64,000 nt of DNA from Paulinella micropora (GCA_009731375.1 BJOX01000003.1:162995-226994), one strand, 5' to 3'; shown: positions 11,678 to 24,830, counted from the first letter of the stretch. The notes: generated by a model not told the origin, from the sequence alone. Numbers and translations are program-made.

Positions 11678-13364
11678 GTTTTCCGTCTTGTAGTGAGCAG
11701 CGTGTAGCTGGGTCGGTTTGTGTTCGATTCGTTCGTTGCCTGGATATGTAATTGTTATGTGTGTCTTTTTTTCTTTTTTTTTTTTCCCCAGTGTATGTAA
11801 GCAAGGAATGTATGGATAGGTTAGAGGTTACTCATCCCCCCTTTACGCACTCGGTAGGTTCGTTCACACCCACACATACACAGTACTCCTATTGCTGCCA
11901 AAGATTCATAAGGAGTCCCAAATCGGGGCTGGACACCCAAATAAGGGGTCCGAACGATTACAAGGCTTGAGCATTAAGCTCACCCAATCCTTTTACCCTT
12001 CATAGTGGGAAAAGGTGCCTTGGTTTCTGACTGTTTCAGAAGTATCGTTACCCAACTATCCCTCAGCTACGAAGTAGTGTTTGTGACTTTAGGGTGCCCC
12101 AGTTCATCTTCAACTGCTGGGTGACAAGCAAGAAGTGAGCTTCCCCTATCCAAAGGAGAAGATGACTCCTGTAGGCGCTGATAGAACGCTGCTCTAGAAA
12201 TGATCTTCTGTCCCTTCTGGACCTGTTTGTGATAGGTGGGTGAGGTAGGTAATGTGTGTAGATAGGAGAGTGACTTTTTGTTTGAAATTTCAGACGAAAT
12301 CGGAATCGCCAAAAACTAACAAACAAATCGTCTTTATGACGTCACTCTTGCTCCCACTTGCGTGGCCTATATGTGCGTCTACTGGCCTCCCAACCCCCTG
12401 CAAAATTGATGCAATGCAAGGGCTAGGTATGGACTAGTTTGCACAAACAGTTGGACTTTGGTGCACAGCACTCGTTTTCTGTTTTCTGTCTATTTATGCC
12501 TGCTCTCTGTTCCCTTATGCACTTGTAATGCTTGGAAGTAGGCAGGGAATGACAGGACAAATGTGTATCGTTGTCTGAAAACGAATTTGGATGTCTGTGT
12601 AGTCTGTAATGGTATGATAGATAAGGAATGTGACGTGGTTCGTATGTATATGCGGGTCCGTTACGACTGTATTCGCCTGATCCCCTTGCACACACCAATT
12701 ACGCTCTACCCCCTTCTCCTTCTGCTGTGTACTTTCCTCACACCGTTGCTACTTTTTGCAGTGTTGTGGGAAGAGGAGATAATGGTTGGGTATGTAGAGG
12801 TGTCAACAGGGATGCGTGAGTGTTTGTTTGCAACACGTTCTATCACTATTTGTGTGTGGCAAAAGCGTGAGCAAAGTATCTACAAAACACACACCTCCTC
12901 CCTCTATATTCCTCTATCAATCTTGTGCAATGTATCCTCTCCCTTAGTTACACGTTGCAAAGAATAGGATTTGTGGACTGGTCGAATTGGCGTAAAAGAA
13001 AACTGGTATGGGACTCCACTTTTGCCGGTTCTGGTCTAAAAGAATATATTTATTGATGCCTCTTCTTTAATACAACCAATTCAAGCCACTCCGCTAATAA
13101 CCCAATCTTCTGAGCTTATATGAATAAAAATCAAAGATGGTGGGAAAATGTGGGAGACTAGCGCAGCCAAAAACAACCAAGGCAAACACCAGCCAATTGC
13201 CGTTGTCCGGCCTAACGATAATATATTCCGGTTTAAATAGTGTAACGGCCACTTCTAGTAATATTATCGTTACCCGGTTAAGAGGAACAGCCTCTTATTG
13301 TGTCTGGACTGACACAGGGTTATATTAAAGTAGCACATATTTACCTATCTGCGCCTACATCTTT
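11678..13364. other. Intergenic stretch without a recognised gene
   Basis: Only short ORFs without domains (for example 11752-11970, 12563-12967 plus; 12063-12326, 12423-12698 minus). No RNA gene or transposase pattern was seen. Confidence 0.5.
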
Positions 13365-13450
13365 GCGTCACTGAGATAATATAACGAGACATCATTCTCT
13401 TTTTGAGGACTGTGTTTGGTTATATTACCGACTTACTCTTCCATTTGTAA
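13365..13450 (+). repeat. Fragment related to the 3' part of the element 2 LTR
   Basis: From CACTGAGATAATATAACGAG through GACATCATTCTC to GGTTATATTACCGACTT this matches, with scattered differences, the LTR segment at about 33887-33955 and its copy near 44040-44110. The preceding half of that LTR is not recognisable here, so this is a diverged partial or solo LTR of the same family, about 360 bp before element 1. Confidence 0.6.
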
Positions 13451-13809
13451 CACCCACTGTATACTACATCGTTATTACGCTATCGGTTTTACGGGAATTC
13501 ACTCGTGGAAGTGATTCCTTATTATTAAATGTATTTTTAGATGAATTCTTATTACATTTCCGGTTTTGAAGAATACTTCCGGTTTCAATGTTGTATTAGG
13601 ATAAGGGGGTATGTGGGAAAAGCTTGGAAGCTTAAATCCCATAGTGCCTTAAATCCTATATTTTACACTTAACTGTTTACTACGTGACCGGAGTGGTGAA
13701 GGTTATTAGGATGGAAATAGTACACAAAGCTGTGACATCCTTGTTAATTAACCTTCCACATTAATAGCGGCGTTGACCCGAACCTTTTGTAGCAAATATA
13801 GTAACCGTT

Positions 13810-14156
13810 TGAAGCTATGGAAAATTTATGCGGAAATTCCGTGAAATTTGGCCGTTTTTCCCCGTGACTGGGAATTTATGGCTAAATAAGGGAAATTGCA
13901 CTTATGTGTTGTTGTTTAGGGTATGTTTTGGCATTTGTGCAGGTTACGGACGTAACGCATCGTGTCAGTTGACCCGTGTCGAAAGGGTCACTCCGTTTTT
14001 AACGGTTTTCCCTTTGGCTTGTTGTTTGGGTTCAATTCTGGCTTCCCTTTCTATTACAGAAGTGGAGGTTAGCATTGAACCAGTTGTGTTCAGTTTTATT
14101 ATTAAATTCCTTTTTTCCTTTGAGCTCGGAAGGGTAAGACCTCCGGTCTTAATACA
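13810..14156 (+). repeat. Element 1 5' LTR
   Basis: Begins TGAAGCTATGGAAAATTTAT and ends CTTAATACA, matching the copy at 21024-21386 along its length with many substitutions and small indels, the largest an insertion in the right copy near 21240. TG..CA ends are present. The short ORFs in it (13828-14232) are the LTR itself and are not genes. Confidence 0.85.
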
Positions 14157-14157
14157 T

Positions 14158-14176
14158 TTGGAGTCCCTTTCAAGTG
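14158..14176 (+). promoter_or_regulatory. Element 1 primer binding site
   Basis: TTGGAGTCCC directly follows the 5' LTR end, with TGG complementary to the CCA end of a tRNA. Element 2 has TTGGAGTCACC at the same place, so both elements seem to use the same or a similar primer tRNA, whose identity I cannot assign. Confidence 0.55.
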
Positions 14177-14427
14177 CCTTTTTCGAACTCACAAGGATTT
14201 GGAATTCGAGCGACGCACTCTCTGGGAACTAGCTCAGTCACTGTTGTTGACTGTGTCTGGGTGAGGTGTGTTGAGTAGCTTCTCGACGATCAGTACTCCG
14301 TGCTGGTAGTGTGAGATAGTGCTTACAGTCGTTCAGGGAAAGGGAAACTACAGGTGGGGGAGTTTTGAAGATGAACAGGGTGGGACCCTGATCTCGAAGC
14401 TTGGACCTTGACACCTAGGTGGTCAAC

Positions 14428-16869
14428 ATGTCATCAACAATGACATACGATCCTTACAAGGATCCGTGTGTTATCCCGTTGCAAAATAAAGCTGTGGAGG
14501 ATTTTCTACTACATGTAGCAACAGACTACATAGTAGGATCCAAGGAACAGCACGAGTTTTTGGAACACTTTGTCCCTTTGGCAAGTAAGTACAAAGACAG
14601 ACCACGGGATCAGGAGATGTTCGATGTGGTGAACATTGAAGCCAGTATATTGGCTACATTGGGGTACGATTTACCCACGTTTGCCAAAATGGGTTACTCA
14701 CCTAGCGAACCTAAACTCAAAACCTTGGTACCCACGCAGGTTAGGAGGATGATGGCGAGGATGTTCTTGTCCTTGCACCTCTGTGAACTGCAGATGGTGG
14801 GTCATGCCAGGTTTGAGAACTCGGATGAGGAATACTTTCCGACTCCTATTCCTACGGAACAGTTTGATGTCACATTCCTCATGACGGGAACGGAGATGCT
14901 TGGTCTGAAGTTTTATGCTGGTCTAAGGGCACACCCTACGAAGGAGGACTCCTTTGACATGGGCATGGCAGGAAACTTCTTCAGAGTCGAGGTCTGGCCT
15001 ATTGTCTCCGAGGCCTTCACTAGGGCAGTTCAGATATGGAATACCGCAAAAGAGAAGATGAAGGAGGCTAAATGGATAAAGGATATATACGAAGGTGTGG
15101 GGGAAAAACACACCTGATACCTTGGACTTGATCCATGTGGAGGCCTTCATGAATAAATTGGGGCTGATGAAAAGAAGGACGCGTTGTCTAGCCATGCCGT
15201 CAGATACTTGCAGCAGCTGACGAGGGAGGCTGACACGGCGGCACTCGCTCAGACCAAATTAACCAATGCTGCAGCCACTGTGTCGGATGTTGGTCTTTTG
15301 GCTATGGCGAGGGAACAGGCTCATGTAAGCCTCTACCGATATCTCTTACATCTAATGGAGGTCGTCAAGGCCGTGGAGGTATGCGTTCAAAAATACGCAT
15401 TGCGGGAAGAGAGATATGCGGTGGTTAAGAAAAGGGAGGAGGATGATCCCACGGACCCGTCCCAGCGATACATACAGGAGAGGAAGAGGATGTTACAGTT
15501 CCTCGAAAAGTTTAATCCTATTGCATTCGCACCAGGGACAAGGGGGGGAAAAGAGGCCGACAATCTGGTTTACCCGGCAGGTGAAATGTTTGTCTTATAT
15601 GAACTCCCCATGGTTGCGTAAAGGGATCAATACTCTCTGTAAATTGTTGGAAGAGAACAATTTTGAATCGCCTTTGACCTTGGTGGATATCCTCCGACAA
15701 TGTACTGATGATGACCTTATGGAGGCCTTGTCGGCAGACAGCACACAGTATCACGAAGGGGATGCACAAGGAGATGCAAGATCGCGATATGTATCAGGAA
15801 ACGGGGAGCATCAAGCTGTCTAAGACACATGCTATGATGCATTTGCTCATTAGTTTGCTCGTGACTCAGGGGATTCATTGGGACTTGACTAGTGAAGTCA
15901 TGCTGACTGGACACATTTCTACTGTCGTTGGGAATGCGTTGGCGATGACAAGCAAGAAACCGGTGAGAGTCGCGGGAGAATTTCGGGGGGAACTGGAGAG
16001 GCTGAAGAAGGACAACGCGTTCTTCATGAGCCTCAAACGATTCGTCCGTCACGTGCTGGCGAGGATTTATCAGCACGACCCGTGTGTTTACCGGGCCATT
16101 GTTGGTAGTTGGCCAGGTAACAAATGGGCGGCAATGATCCCGGACAATGTCGACTTTACGACGGATCAATCCTCAGCATGGAAGGATTTTGCTGACAATT
16201 ACTCCGGAAGAGACATGTGGAAGGACTTTCTACATGCCGAAAGGGCGTGGGAGGATACGCTGGTCACCTCTGCGGGACTTACTCAGGCTTTGGCGGCGGT
16301 GGCTAAAGGCCAGATGGACAACAAGCAAACCGCGAAGGTGCTTGCCATCCAGTCGGGTGGAGGGACTTCTAGACGCCGTATCCCTACGGTTCCGAAGAGA
16401 GGTTATGGTAAGCAGAGCAAACGAGTGGTGGAGGAGGTGGACGAAGAGGAGGATGAGAGCGATGAACGTATTCCTCCCCCTCCTGGCGTTAAGCCGAGGA
16501 AGGCTGACTCCCTCCCATACCCAGGGACGTCGACTCTGCTGGGACTTCTACTTCAAGGGCTACCAGCGCCCGAAGAAGGCGGATTGCCCGGCCCTTCACT
16601 CTGACAAGGACAAGGACTGGGGGGCCCTGGAGGCGTCGTTGAATGCGAACAACGAGGGCTCCTCGTTATGGGAGGCGGTCAGGGCCATCCGTAACAAGGG
16701 CTAGCTGGTGATCAAGGATCAGAAGGTTCGGCGTCTGGTCAAGGATCGATTGGCGGAGTTCGATGCCACAGCTGCGTCCTTGCGGGGAGCTGGTGGCGGT
16801 GGCCGCGGAGGGCGCGGAGGCCGTGGCGGAAGACGCGGCTTCAAGGGCAAGAAGCGGTTTAAGAAATAG
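14428..16869 (+). pseudogene. Element 1 gag pseudogene
   Basis: Starts at the ATG at 14428 and is open to 15117, then continues through 15184-15621, 15708-16604 and 16147-16704 in changing frames, so at least three or four lesions are present. The translated pieces are helical and charged, as expected for a capsid. Near 16540-16605 a C..C..CP..H arrangement (CWDFYFKGYQ..CPALH) matches the CCCH-like motif of element 2 Gag. A glycine-arginine tail follows (GRGGRGGRGGRRGFKGKK, about 16800-16860). The reading frame ends at TAG 16867-16869 and then stays open in the same frame, as at the element 2 gag end. Confidence 0.75.
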
Positions 16870-19800
16870 GGGACGGCCCAGCCGCACAAGAAGGCTAAAG
16901 TGGCGGCGGCTTCCAAGGAGGAGGGGGAAGGAGAAACGGGGGTGGAAATCTCCGAGGTGGGTAAGGAAGAAACTCAAGCTGGTGAGAACCAGTTGAGGGA
17001 TAACTGTGTGTGTGTGCGGGGGGGGGGGGGGGGGAAGGGGGGNNNNNNNNNNNNNNNNNNNNNNNNNNNNNGGGGGGGGGGGGGGGGGGGGGGGGTGGAA
17101 AGCGGATTCGTCCGTGAATACTCATGGGGATAGTGTTGTGTCTCAGAGGAGCAGTACTTCACCGCCGACGACATTGAATAAGCCTAGGGGGCGGGAAGTC
17201 GAGGCGATACCCACGGGTAACCCTTCTCACAGAAATCAACAATTGACTCATGGAATGGATGGTTCTGTCATGCAGGTAACGATTGAACGGGGTAAGCGTG
17301 GTGACAACAAGGGGGAAGGGGGGCCCAGAAGGCCAGACAAGTTGAGTTTATAAATAAGAAAGTTGTTACTATCGCACCGCGAAAGTCGAGTACTACTTTA
17401 GAAATTGTACCGGTCCCGACGGTGAGGTTTAAAAAGAATGTCTCTATCATCCCGGAGCCCAATGGGGGGGCTAAGCCGGTGCCGATGCGGATGAGGAAAA
17501 TTAAGTCCGTACGTAAGACGGCAGCGGAGATAAAAACCGGGGGATTAAAAGCTACTGTTTTTGGTGAGGATTTCATCAGGAGCGGGCTGTCGGATCGGAA
17601 AGATTTGAATAATAGTTTTGTTCTTTTATCTGACTTGAAGGAGCGCCTGGAGGCAATTGAGATGCCGGAACATGCGTTGTGCATTACTCAGGTCTACTGT
17701 GTGGACCTGGAGAGTGCTTGCGATATGGCCGATGATACGTTGGCTAACATTAATATCGCGGGCGCGGCGTTCATAACGGCTAATCGGGCGTGGTTGGATA
17801 AAAATATGTTGCCTATTAAAGGAAGCATAAAAGGGGTGAATGGAAAGGCGAGGGCGGAGGTTACGGGGACAATGGTCTTGACCATTGAACTCTACTCCGG
17901 TAAGTCCTTCGACATTCAGTTCTATGTCTGTCCGGAGTATTCGGGGGGATTGCTGATTGGATTCAAGCAACTCAATAGGATGAATACATTAATTGATTGC
18001 CGGTCAGGTTTAGTGCACTATGGGATTAGTGACGACGACGCGGAGGATATGGTGAGGGGGCGAGCTGCGGTTCCTCTCTTCCATACGGATACTTACGCGG
18101 TCATACACTAAACATGGCACGGTCGGCGCCGGTGACCCACATGCAATTGCGCCAAGCGCGATGGTGCAGTTGGTCATACCGAAGCCATATCAGCACCCAG
18201 CGTTGGACAATTATTGTAAGGATTTCGAACCGGATTACCGCAGGCTTGCGGGAAAGGCAAGGAAGGTTGTTCGACGTTGGGAAAAGGCAATGGTGGAGGA
18301 CTTGATTCAGGGCCGGTGTGCCCAGATTATGGCCTGCACTTTGGAAGAACATAACATGGAGGTGGAAGCAGGGATGGATAGGCTCAGGGATGGGAAAAAG
18401 GGGCCTTACGTGTTCCTTCAGAACCGGTACTGCTTCCATGCAAAAGCATCACAGATCAGTAGGCCGTTGTTTGAACCGCTGATGTCGATGCGGGTTTCAA
18501 CGGGGGTAATGGAGGAAGAAATTATGGATTTCGTGGGGAACATGTAGGGTGACAAACCTCTTTGTCCGCGGAATTCCGGGGAGACGGCGAAGCTGCTCAC
18601 GAAGTATTTCGAGGGTGACAAACCGTTCTCTATTGTCTTACCGTTCCATGACAAGGCTCTATGTGCGGATGAGGTTTTGGACCGGATGGTGGATCACCCG
18701 ATCCCGGCGCCATCTAGGAAGCAACATTTGGTGCTTGCTTGTAGATTAGGCACTAGGGCACAGGGGCTGGCATATCGGAACTCACTTAAGGGATGTGACC
18801 TTCAGAAATTTAAATACGTGAGCAGGCATTTACGTGCTTCACAGGGTTTTATACCAAGAAGGCACCCATACAGTACGCCTTAATTCTGGATAGAATGGCG
18901 AATCTGGGTAAATGGGATGAGTTTTCGGAAGTCAAGTACCACCAGAAGGAGGTAGAGATGCCCTCCGAGGATGGCCTGGTGGAGGATGCGTGGGCGGATA
19001 TGGCGGAGGCGCCGCCCGACCTGAAGAGTCGGAAGGACGCCCAGTCATGGGAGGTGGCGCAAATGCGGGCGGATGGGAAAGGGAATGAGAAAGATCTCAA
19101 GTGCCTTCAGTAGGTGATGGCTAAGGAAAAGGAGATCTTTGATCCGCCTAGACCGGGCACAGTCAAGCATTTTGAGGCTCATCTCAGGAAAATACCGGGG
19201 ATGAATATCACGCATGCCTCTTGGAGGTCTAGTCTGGGCCGAAGGGAGGAGAGCATTGCCCAGGAGAAGGCAGAGGAGCTACAGGCGGATGATTTCACGG
19301 TCCGAGTTTTCGGACTCCCCGATTGCGTCTCATGTACGCATGGTTCCAAAGCCGGATGGGGCACTGAGGTTTTGTGTGAATTACTATCGGGCGAACAAGA
19401 TCATCGAGGGTGAGCGGTACCCGCTGCCTAAGATTGATGATTGTATGCGCAAGTTGAAACACGCAAAATATTACTCGGTGTTGGATTTGAAGTACGGGTT
19501 CTGGTAGATCCCGCTCAGTAGAAAGAGCAGGTGGCTTACTGCGTTTGTGGTGGGCATGACGCTTTACCAGTGGAAGGTATTGCCGATGGGTCTGAGGAAC
19601 TCGCCGGGCATATTTCAAGCAGCAATGCAGAAGATGCTTGGTCGGCAGTTTGAGGATGGAAGGGCAGGTGGGTTTATGGAGAAATATGGGCAGAAGGCGG
19701 AGGATTATGCTTTCTGTTACATAGATGATATTTGCATCTACTCCAATACCATGGAGAAACATTTACTCCACATCCAGGATGTTTTCCGACGGGTGAGAGA

Positions 19801-20870
19801 GTTTGGTCTCAAGGTGAACATGGCCAAGTGCCAGTTTGCCACCCGACAGATTACGTACCTGGGATATGATATCTCGAACGGGACGGTGGCGATCGCGGCA
19901 AAGAAGAGGGAGGCTGTGGAGGGTATTAAGCGGCCTCAGACGCGGTCGGAGCTGTTCTCGAGCTCCTTCATTGCGTTGGCGCAATATTATAGTCAGTTCT
20001 TTCCGAATTGGTCGGAGACGGTTAAACCGTTGCGGGAGCTGTACTTGAAAGGCGATATACGGGAACGGACGCCTAAACAGGAGCGAGACGTTCGAGTTCA
20101 TTAAGGAAATGTTAACTCGTGATCCCAAGTTCAATAAGGATTGCATCTCGATGATGCCGGATGTGGATAAACAGTATGTGCTGGACACCGATGCGTCTAA
20201 GTACGCGATCGGGGCGGTCCTACAGCAGTACGATAGCCACGGCGTGCTGAGGCCGATCATGTATTTGAGCCGGAAGCTCAATAAGGCCGAACAGAAAGTA
20301 CTGTACGATGCAAAGGGAGGCCTTGGCGGTGGTTTGGTCGTTTATAAGGCTCAGGGAATACTTATGAGGGTCACGGGATATCATAGTAAGGACGTATCAT
20401 CAGAATCTTCTATGGTTAATGACGACTGATTTCACGGGCAGGTTGGCCAGATGGCAGGCCTTGCTATCGTGCTATGACTTCACCGTCAAATATCTGCCCG
20501 GCAAGAAGAATATTGTCGCCGACTCTTAATCAAGGGTCAATTACTCTACGCCATCCGCTTGTCTAGCTGCCATGCAGCAAATGGATGAATTTGAGGACTC
20601 GGCGTTGAGGAGAGACATGAAGGACGTCTTGCCGGCGAACATGATCTTCTATGCCATTAAGGCTCACCCGGGGTCTAGCCGGAAGGAGTCTAAGCTGGTG
20701 GAGGCTAAAAGGGCGGAATATAGGAGTGTCATGACGTCTCAGTTGGAACGGGATGTAGGCCGAGAGGAGTGCTGTGAGGAGCATTGCGGAGGAGGCCATG
20801 CAACGCCTTAAGGAATACGAGGCAGATAAGGCCGCGCGATTCGGGATGAGGATATAAGGCGGAGCATGAG
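16870..20870 (+). pseudogene. Element 1 pol pseudogene (protease-like, RT, RNase H)
   Basis: 17422-18111 encodes a protease-like domain: TLANINIAG, then ITANRAWLDKN where the catalytic DTG/DSG would be expected, then a flap-like region and GLLIGFKQL. Reverse transcriptase follows in pieces: RFCVNYYRANK (about 19370-19400), a TAG at 19507-19509 after YGFW, LYQWKVLPMGLRNSPGIFQ (about 19562-19620) and the catalytic FCYIDDICIYSN (about 19712-19746). RNase H at 20109-20430 has VLDTDASKYAIGAVLQQ. Integrase is absent. The region 18100-19400 corresponds to the linker and RT palm start of element 2, broken into several frames. Confidence 0.82.
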
Positions 20871-21023
20871 TGCTACTGTTGCCAAGCGCATGCGGCACCG
20901 GCCGTCCGTACCTACGTGGAAGACCCGGGCGTGGAGACGGCTCTCGATCAAGAGGAGACCTCAGTCGAGCCGGTGCAAATTTCGGAGGGGTCGGGGCAGG
21001 ATTCCAGGCTTAATGAGGGAGTT

Positions 21024-21386
21024 TGAAGTTATGGAAAATTTACACGGAAATTCGTTGAAATTTTGTTGTTTTTTCCCGTAACTGGGAATTTATGGCTAAA
21101 TAAGGGAAGTTGCATTTATGTGTTGTTGTTTATGTCATGTTTTGGCATTTGTGCAGGTTACGGACGTAACGCATCGTGTAAGTTGACCAGTGTCAAAAGG
21201 GTCACTCTGTTTTTAACAGTTTTTCCTTTGGCTTGTTCAACTGTTTAGGTTCAACTTAATTCTGGCTTCCCTTTCTATTACAGAAGTGGATGTTAGCCTT
21301 GAGCCAGTTGTGTTCAGTTTTACTATTAAATTCCTTTTTTCCTTTGAGCTCAGGCTCGTAAGGGTAAGACCTCAGGTCTTAATACA
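21024..21386 (+). repeat. Element 1 3' LTR
   Basis: TGAAGTTATGGAAAATTTAC to CTTAATACA. It matches the 5' LTR but differs at many positions, consistent with an old insertion. The purine-rich AATGAGGGAGTT just before it is a candidate polypurine tract. Confidence 0.85.
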
Positions 21387-21944
21387 CATTGAGCTATCGT
21401 TAGGGACAGTATATACAGATTTTGAAAGGCTTTGCGAATGGGACGAACTTGACTTTGAAGTTCGTGGCGCGGCAGTATCAGCATTGTATTCCTCTATAAT
21501 TCAAGTAGTTTGGCCCACGGTTTTCATGCATATGTAATTTTAGGCATTTTAAGCGTTGGTAAAACGGAGGCAAAATAAGCGTAATGAGTTTTTAACTTTT
21601 TTTAATAATTCTTTTTGTGTTGTAAAGGTCACGATGGGATGGGGTTCCCACTGAAAAAAAATTGTGTTTTCTGCATTAAAAAAACATTTTGTGTAAAATT
21701 TGACAAAAATTTTTGAAAAGTTGGTCGGAACCCCTTCAGATGACGAGCTTTCTGAATCTGAAGCCCTTTTAAAAAAAGGTGAAGTAGTTAGGAGGAGACT
21801 TTTCCTGGATTTTTGAGGTTTTTGGGACCTTTTACCCTAAAAAATGTTCAGGCCGGCCCAGGCCATGCCAGCCAAAAAGACAAACCCTGTAAACTTTTTT
21901 AAGGACCGGCGCAGTCTGTTGGGACTTTGGTGCGAAGCTTCCCA
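21387..21944. other. No gene seen between element 1 and the next gene-like region
   Basis: AT-rich, with homopolymer A and T runs around 21590-21720. No domain-bearing ORF. Confidence 0.5.
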
Positions 21945-24095
21945 ATGCCTCCAAGTCGCGGATCCAAAGGCTGGCGAAAGCAGAGAAAGATTTTTGACAA
22001 AAACAAGAAGAGGACTGAGAGGGATACACGTGCCGACGCGTTGGTGGAAAAAAGAGCCAAGCTCGACGACCAAGAGAGTGTTGCAGAGGCAAGGAAACGA
22101 GACTCGCAGTATGGCCGTTGCACGGGCATCGAAGTGGGGGGCGGAATCTCTCGAAGTGGGGGCAGAATCTCTCGATAATTATGAAATGAAATTTTCTGTC
22201 ATCACCCCGAAAGGGGCTGGAGTACATTACATGACCAGAAAGGAGTACTGGGCTAATGTAGAGAGGGAGAAGATGACGCCAGTAAAAGTGCCAGATGCGC
22301 ATGGGTGTGTGGGTAGAGCAGGAGAGCCATACCTGCGAGAGATGTGGCAGTGGCAGGAGACGGATGATAGGTGTAGAATAGATAAGTATGTGACGGGGAA
22401 AGAGATAGTGCTAGTGTGTAGGGTGCCCAAGATCAGAAAGGAAGAGAAGGTGTCCAAGCAGACTAGGAGACAGAGAAAGCAGAGGTGTGGGGCTGTGGTA
22501 GGAAAGATTAGGCGAATGTCAGGTGAGGAGCATAGGTTGACAGAAGCAGAGGTGAATGATTATGATGAAATGGTGAAAGACATGTATAAAAACTATGCTG
22601 CCATGCCTGACGAGAAACAAATAGAGAACTTAGCCTACCAGGCCCTGTTGCACATGGATTGCAACGTCATGTCCGACAAGCAAGTCTCCGCTTTATTGCA
22701 TGCAGTGAAGCATCCCTTTCTCTCGGGCCAGCAGGTTGGCTTTGCTTTTTTGTTTGTTTCTTTTCTGCAATTTGTGTGACTGTAGTTGACGAAGAAGAGG
22801 AGAGAGCTCACAGCGGACGTGGACCTTAAGTACGATCTGAAACTGTCAGCAGACGGTTTGTCTGCGAGTGCAAATGTTTACAGCATTCTCACTGAGTTGG
22901 AGACCAAGTGGATGAGGGATGGGGCAGGGTTAACGTCAAAACTCTTTTTTTTTTTTTTCTTTTTTTCTTTTTTTTTTCTTTTTTTTCTTTTTGCTTCTCG
23001 GTTACTAGGGGAAAATCTATGTTGAAGATAACATCACTTCTCTTCTACACATATTTTCCCCGATCTTTCTCTTTCTCTCTTTTCGTTAAGTTATTAACAA
23101 ATAAAACTTTCTTAATAATTGAATAATTTTTATTAATACTTGAATTAGTTTTATTAATATTATAATTGAATTAGTTTTATTTATTAATACTATTGATATA
23201 AATTTTTATTAATAACTTGTAGGTGAGCTTTTAGCTTACCTGGAGCAACTTGAACAAAATGGATGGGCATCCCCGGAAACCGGCCGGCATTATAAGGTTA
23301 AACTTTTTGTGACCGGTGACATGAAGTGGCTGCTTTCATGCACCGGGCATAAAGCAGCCTCTTCAGATAACTCGTTTTTTGTGCACATGCCATTCAGACG
23401 ATAGAGCAGATTTAGAGGTAGAGTGGGGTGTGACTAGAAAGAGCACTGATGATGCATCACAACCCGGAAAAAAACATGCACAATCACTTTTTCATTACAT
23501 CCCGCTTGAAAGACACATACCAGACTTGCTGCACATGATGCTGCGTGTGTGCGGCCGGATGACTGACTATATTATACGAGAGATTTTAACAGGAAAGCCT
23601 CGTGTCCCTTGGAGTTTGGACATTCCGCTTGATTCACCGTACGCGTCCCTTGACTCAAGACTCGCGCACTTCAAAGATCAACTTGCAGGTAAAAACCGGG
23701 CGGGAAAGGTAATTTCCGGTTTCAAATGTCGGTATAATGACGAAAAAAAAAATCATGAATGGACTGGACTTGATCGCGGTGTAGCGTTGCGTCGTTTTAT
23801 GTCGGAAGTTTACGATGACAATTTGAATCTAGAAAATATTTTCTGCCCGGGCCGCTGGAAAAATATTAAGACTTTTTGCGCAGGCTGGCGGAATCAATTT
23901 CGCAAAATCAACAATCCGCACATTTTCACTGACACGGAAGCGGATTTGTTGCAGAAACAAACTCGTACTTTGTTTCTTGAACTAACTTCTATGAAATACC
24001 AAGGCCCCGCTCATCCTTTGACTGATCGAGGATGGGACTTGGTATCTGAAGGTACCTGGTAGAGGCGGTGAACCAAACGATATCGTTTACTGGCG

Positions 24096-24126
<31 letters not shown>

Positions 24127-24619
24127 AAAGGGGCCGGCNNNNNNNNNNGGAGGGGTGAGAATGGGCCCGTTATGCGCCGGAAGGCCCGGATGTATATCCT
24201 TACGGTACTTTCGATCCGGATTTCATTACTCCATACGTGCATCTTACCGTTAATCATATCACTTTTTTTTGAAGCTTCACGGAACTATTTACTGGTTTTC
24301 TTGTCAGTCGCTGGAGCTAGTGAACAACATGCATTCACAGCTTTTTTTCAAGCGTAACACTCGTCGCGATACGTGGATGTTAGAGCTTTTACAGGCTAAC
24401 TACCGTGTCAAAGAGCTCCAGTTCCGGGGGTACAAGAAAAAAGACTACAAGTTCCGTTGCTCAATTTGCGCAAAGTACTATGTGTACAAAATATCTTTTC
24501 AGAAACATGAAGAAGAGTGCCGCGCTGAAGCTGAAGTTGATTTAGACCTTGTCATCGGTCTCAGCAAGGAGAGGATGTGGGCGGATGAGGATTTTTTTTT
24601 ATTAATAAATTGTTATTAA
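21945..24619 (+). pseudogene. Broken repetitive-type gene of unknown family (possible transposon ORF)
   Basis: An N-terminal basic segment starts at ATG 21945 (MPPSRGSKGWRKQRK). A long helical segment runs to 22733. An intron of about 54 bp (GTTGGC..CTGTAG) leads to an exon at 22787, and a T-rich intron ends at TTGTAG 23221. The next exon has GDMKWLLSCTGHKA, a CTCH motif and IPLERHIPDLLHMMLRVCGR, then runs to 24062. After poly-G and a gap, a C2HC-type finger CSICAKYYVYKISFQKHEEEC lies at about 24459-24522. The frame breaks at a six-T run near 23376, where one T fewer would restore it. The GD-KWL..C-C..H-PD-LH..LR pattern resembles uncharacterised multicopy proteins of invertebrate and protist genomes. 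I do not recognise the family. Confidence 0.5.
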
Positions 24620-24629
24620 TATTAATATT

Positions 24630-24643
24630 ATTAATATTATTAA

Positions 24644-24733
<90 letters not shown>
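24630..24733. repeat. (ATT)n microsatellite
   Basis: About 100 bp of ATT/TTA repeat immediately upstream of SINE copy 1. The long Ile ORF on the minus strand is repeat translation. Confidence 0.95.
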
Positions 24734-24830
24734 GGACACCGTGATAGCCCAGTGGTCAAGTTCTACCATCTGGGCCCTGTCGCCAGTTCGATTCCCGTCG
24801 GTGCCACCAGTATTTTCATTGAACATACCG
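24734..24830 (+). mobile_element. tRNA-headed SINE, copy 1 (cut by assembly gap)
   Basis: Same head as copy 2: GTGATAGCCCAGTGGTCAAG (A-box-like TAGCCCAGTGG) and GTTCGATTCC (B box). It runs into the 376-N gap at 24831. Confidence 0.7.

Larger units (their letters stand above)
13810..21386 (+). mobile_element. Decayed Ty3/gypsy LTR retrotransposon (element 1), integrase missing
   Basis: Two direct repeats of about 347 and 363 bp bound a gag region, a protease-like region, reverse transcriptase and RNase H, in Ty3/gypsy order. Many frameshifts and stops interrupt all frames. The sequence passes from RNase H (about 20110-20530) to the 3' LTR at 21024 with no zinc-binding or DDE integrase sequence, so the integrase was deleted. 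A 29-N gap in poly-G (17043-17071) interrupts the gag-pol junction. No clear target duplication remains. It is a relative of element 2 with much older LTRs. Confidence 0.88.

Noticed and set aside
14428-20870. Annotating each short ORF of element 1 as a separate gene
   Set aside because: Together they follow the gag-protease-RT-RNase H order of element 2 and are fragments of two decayed genes.
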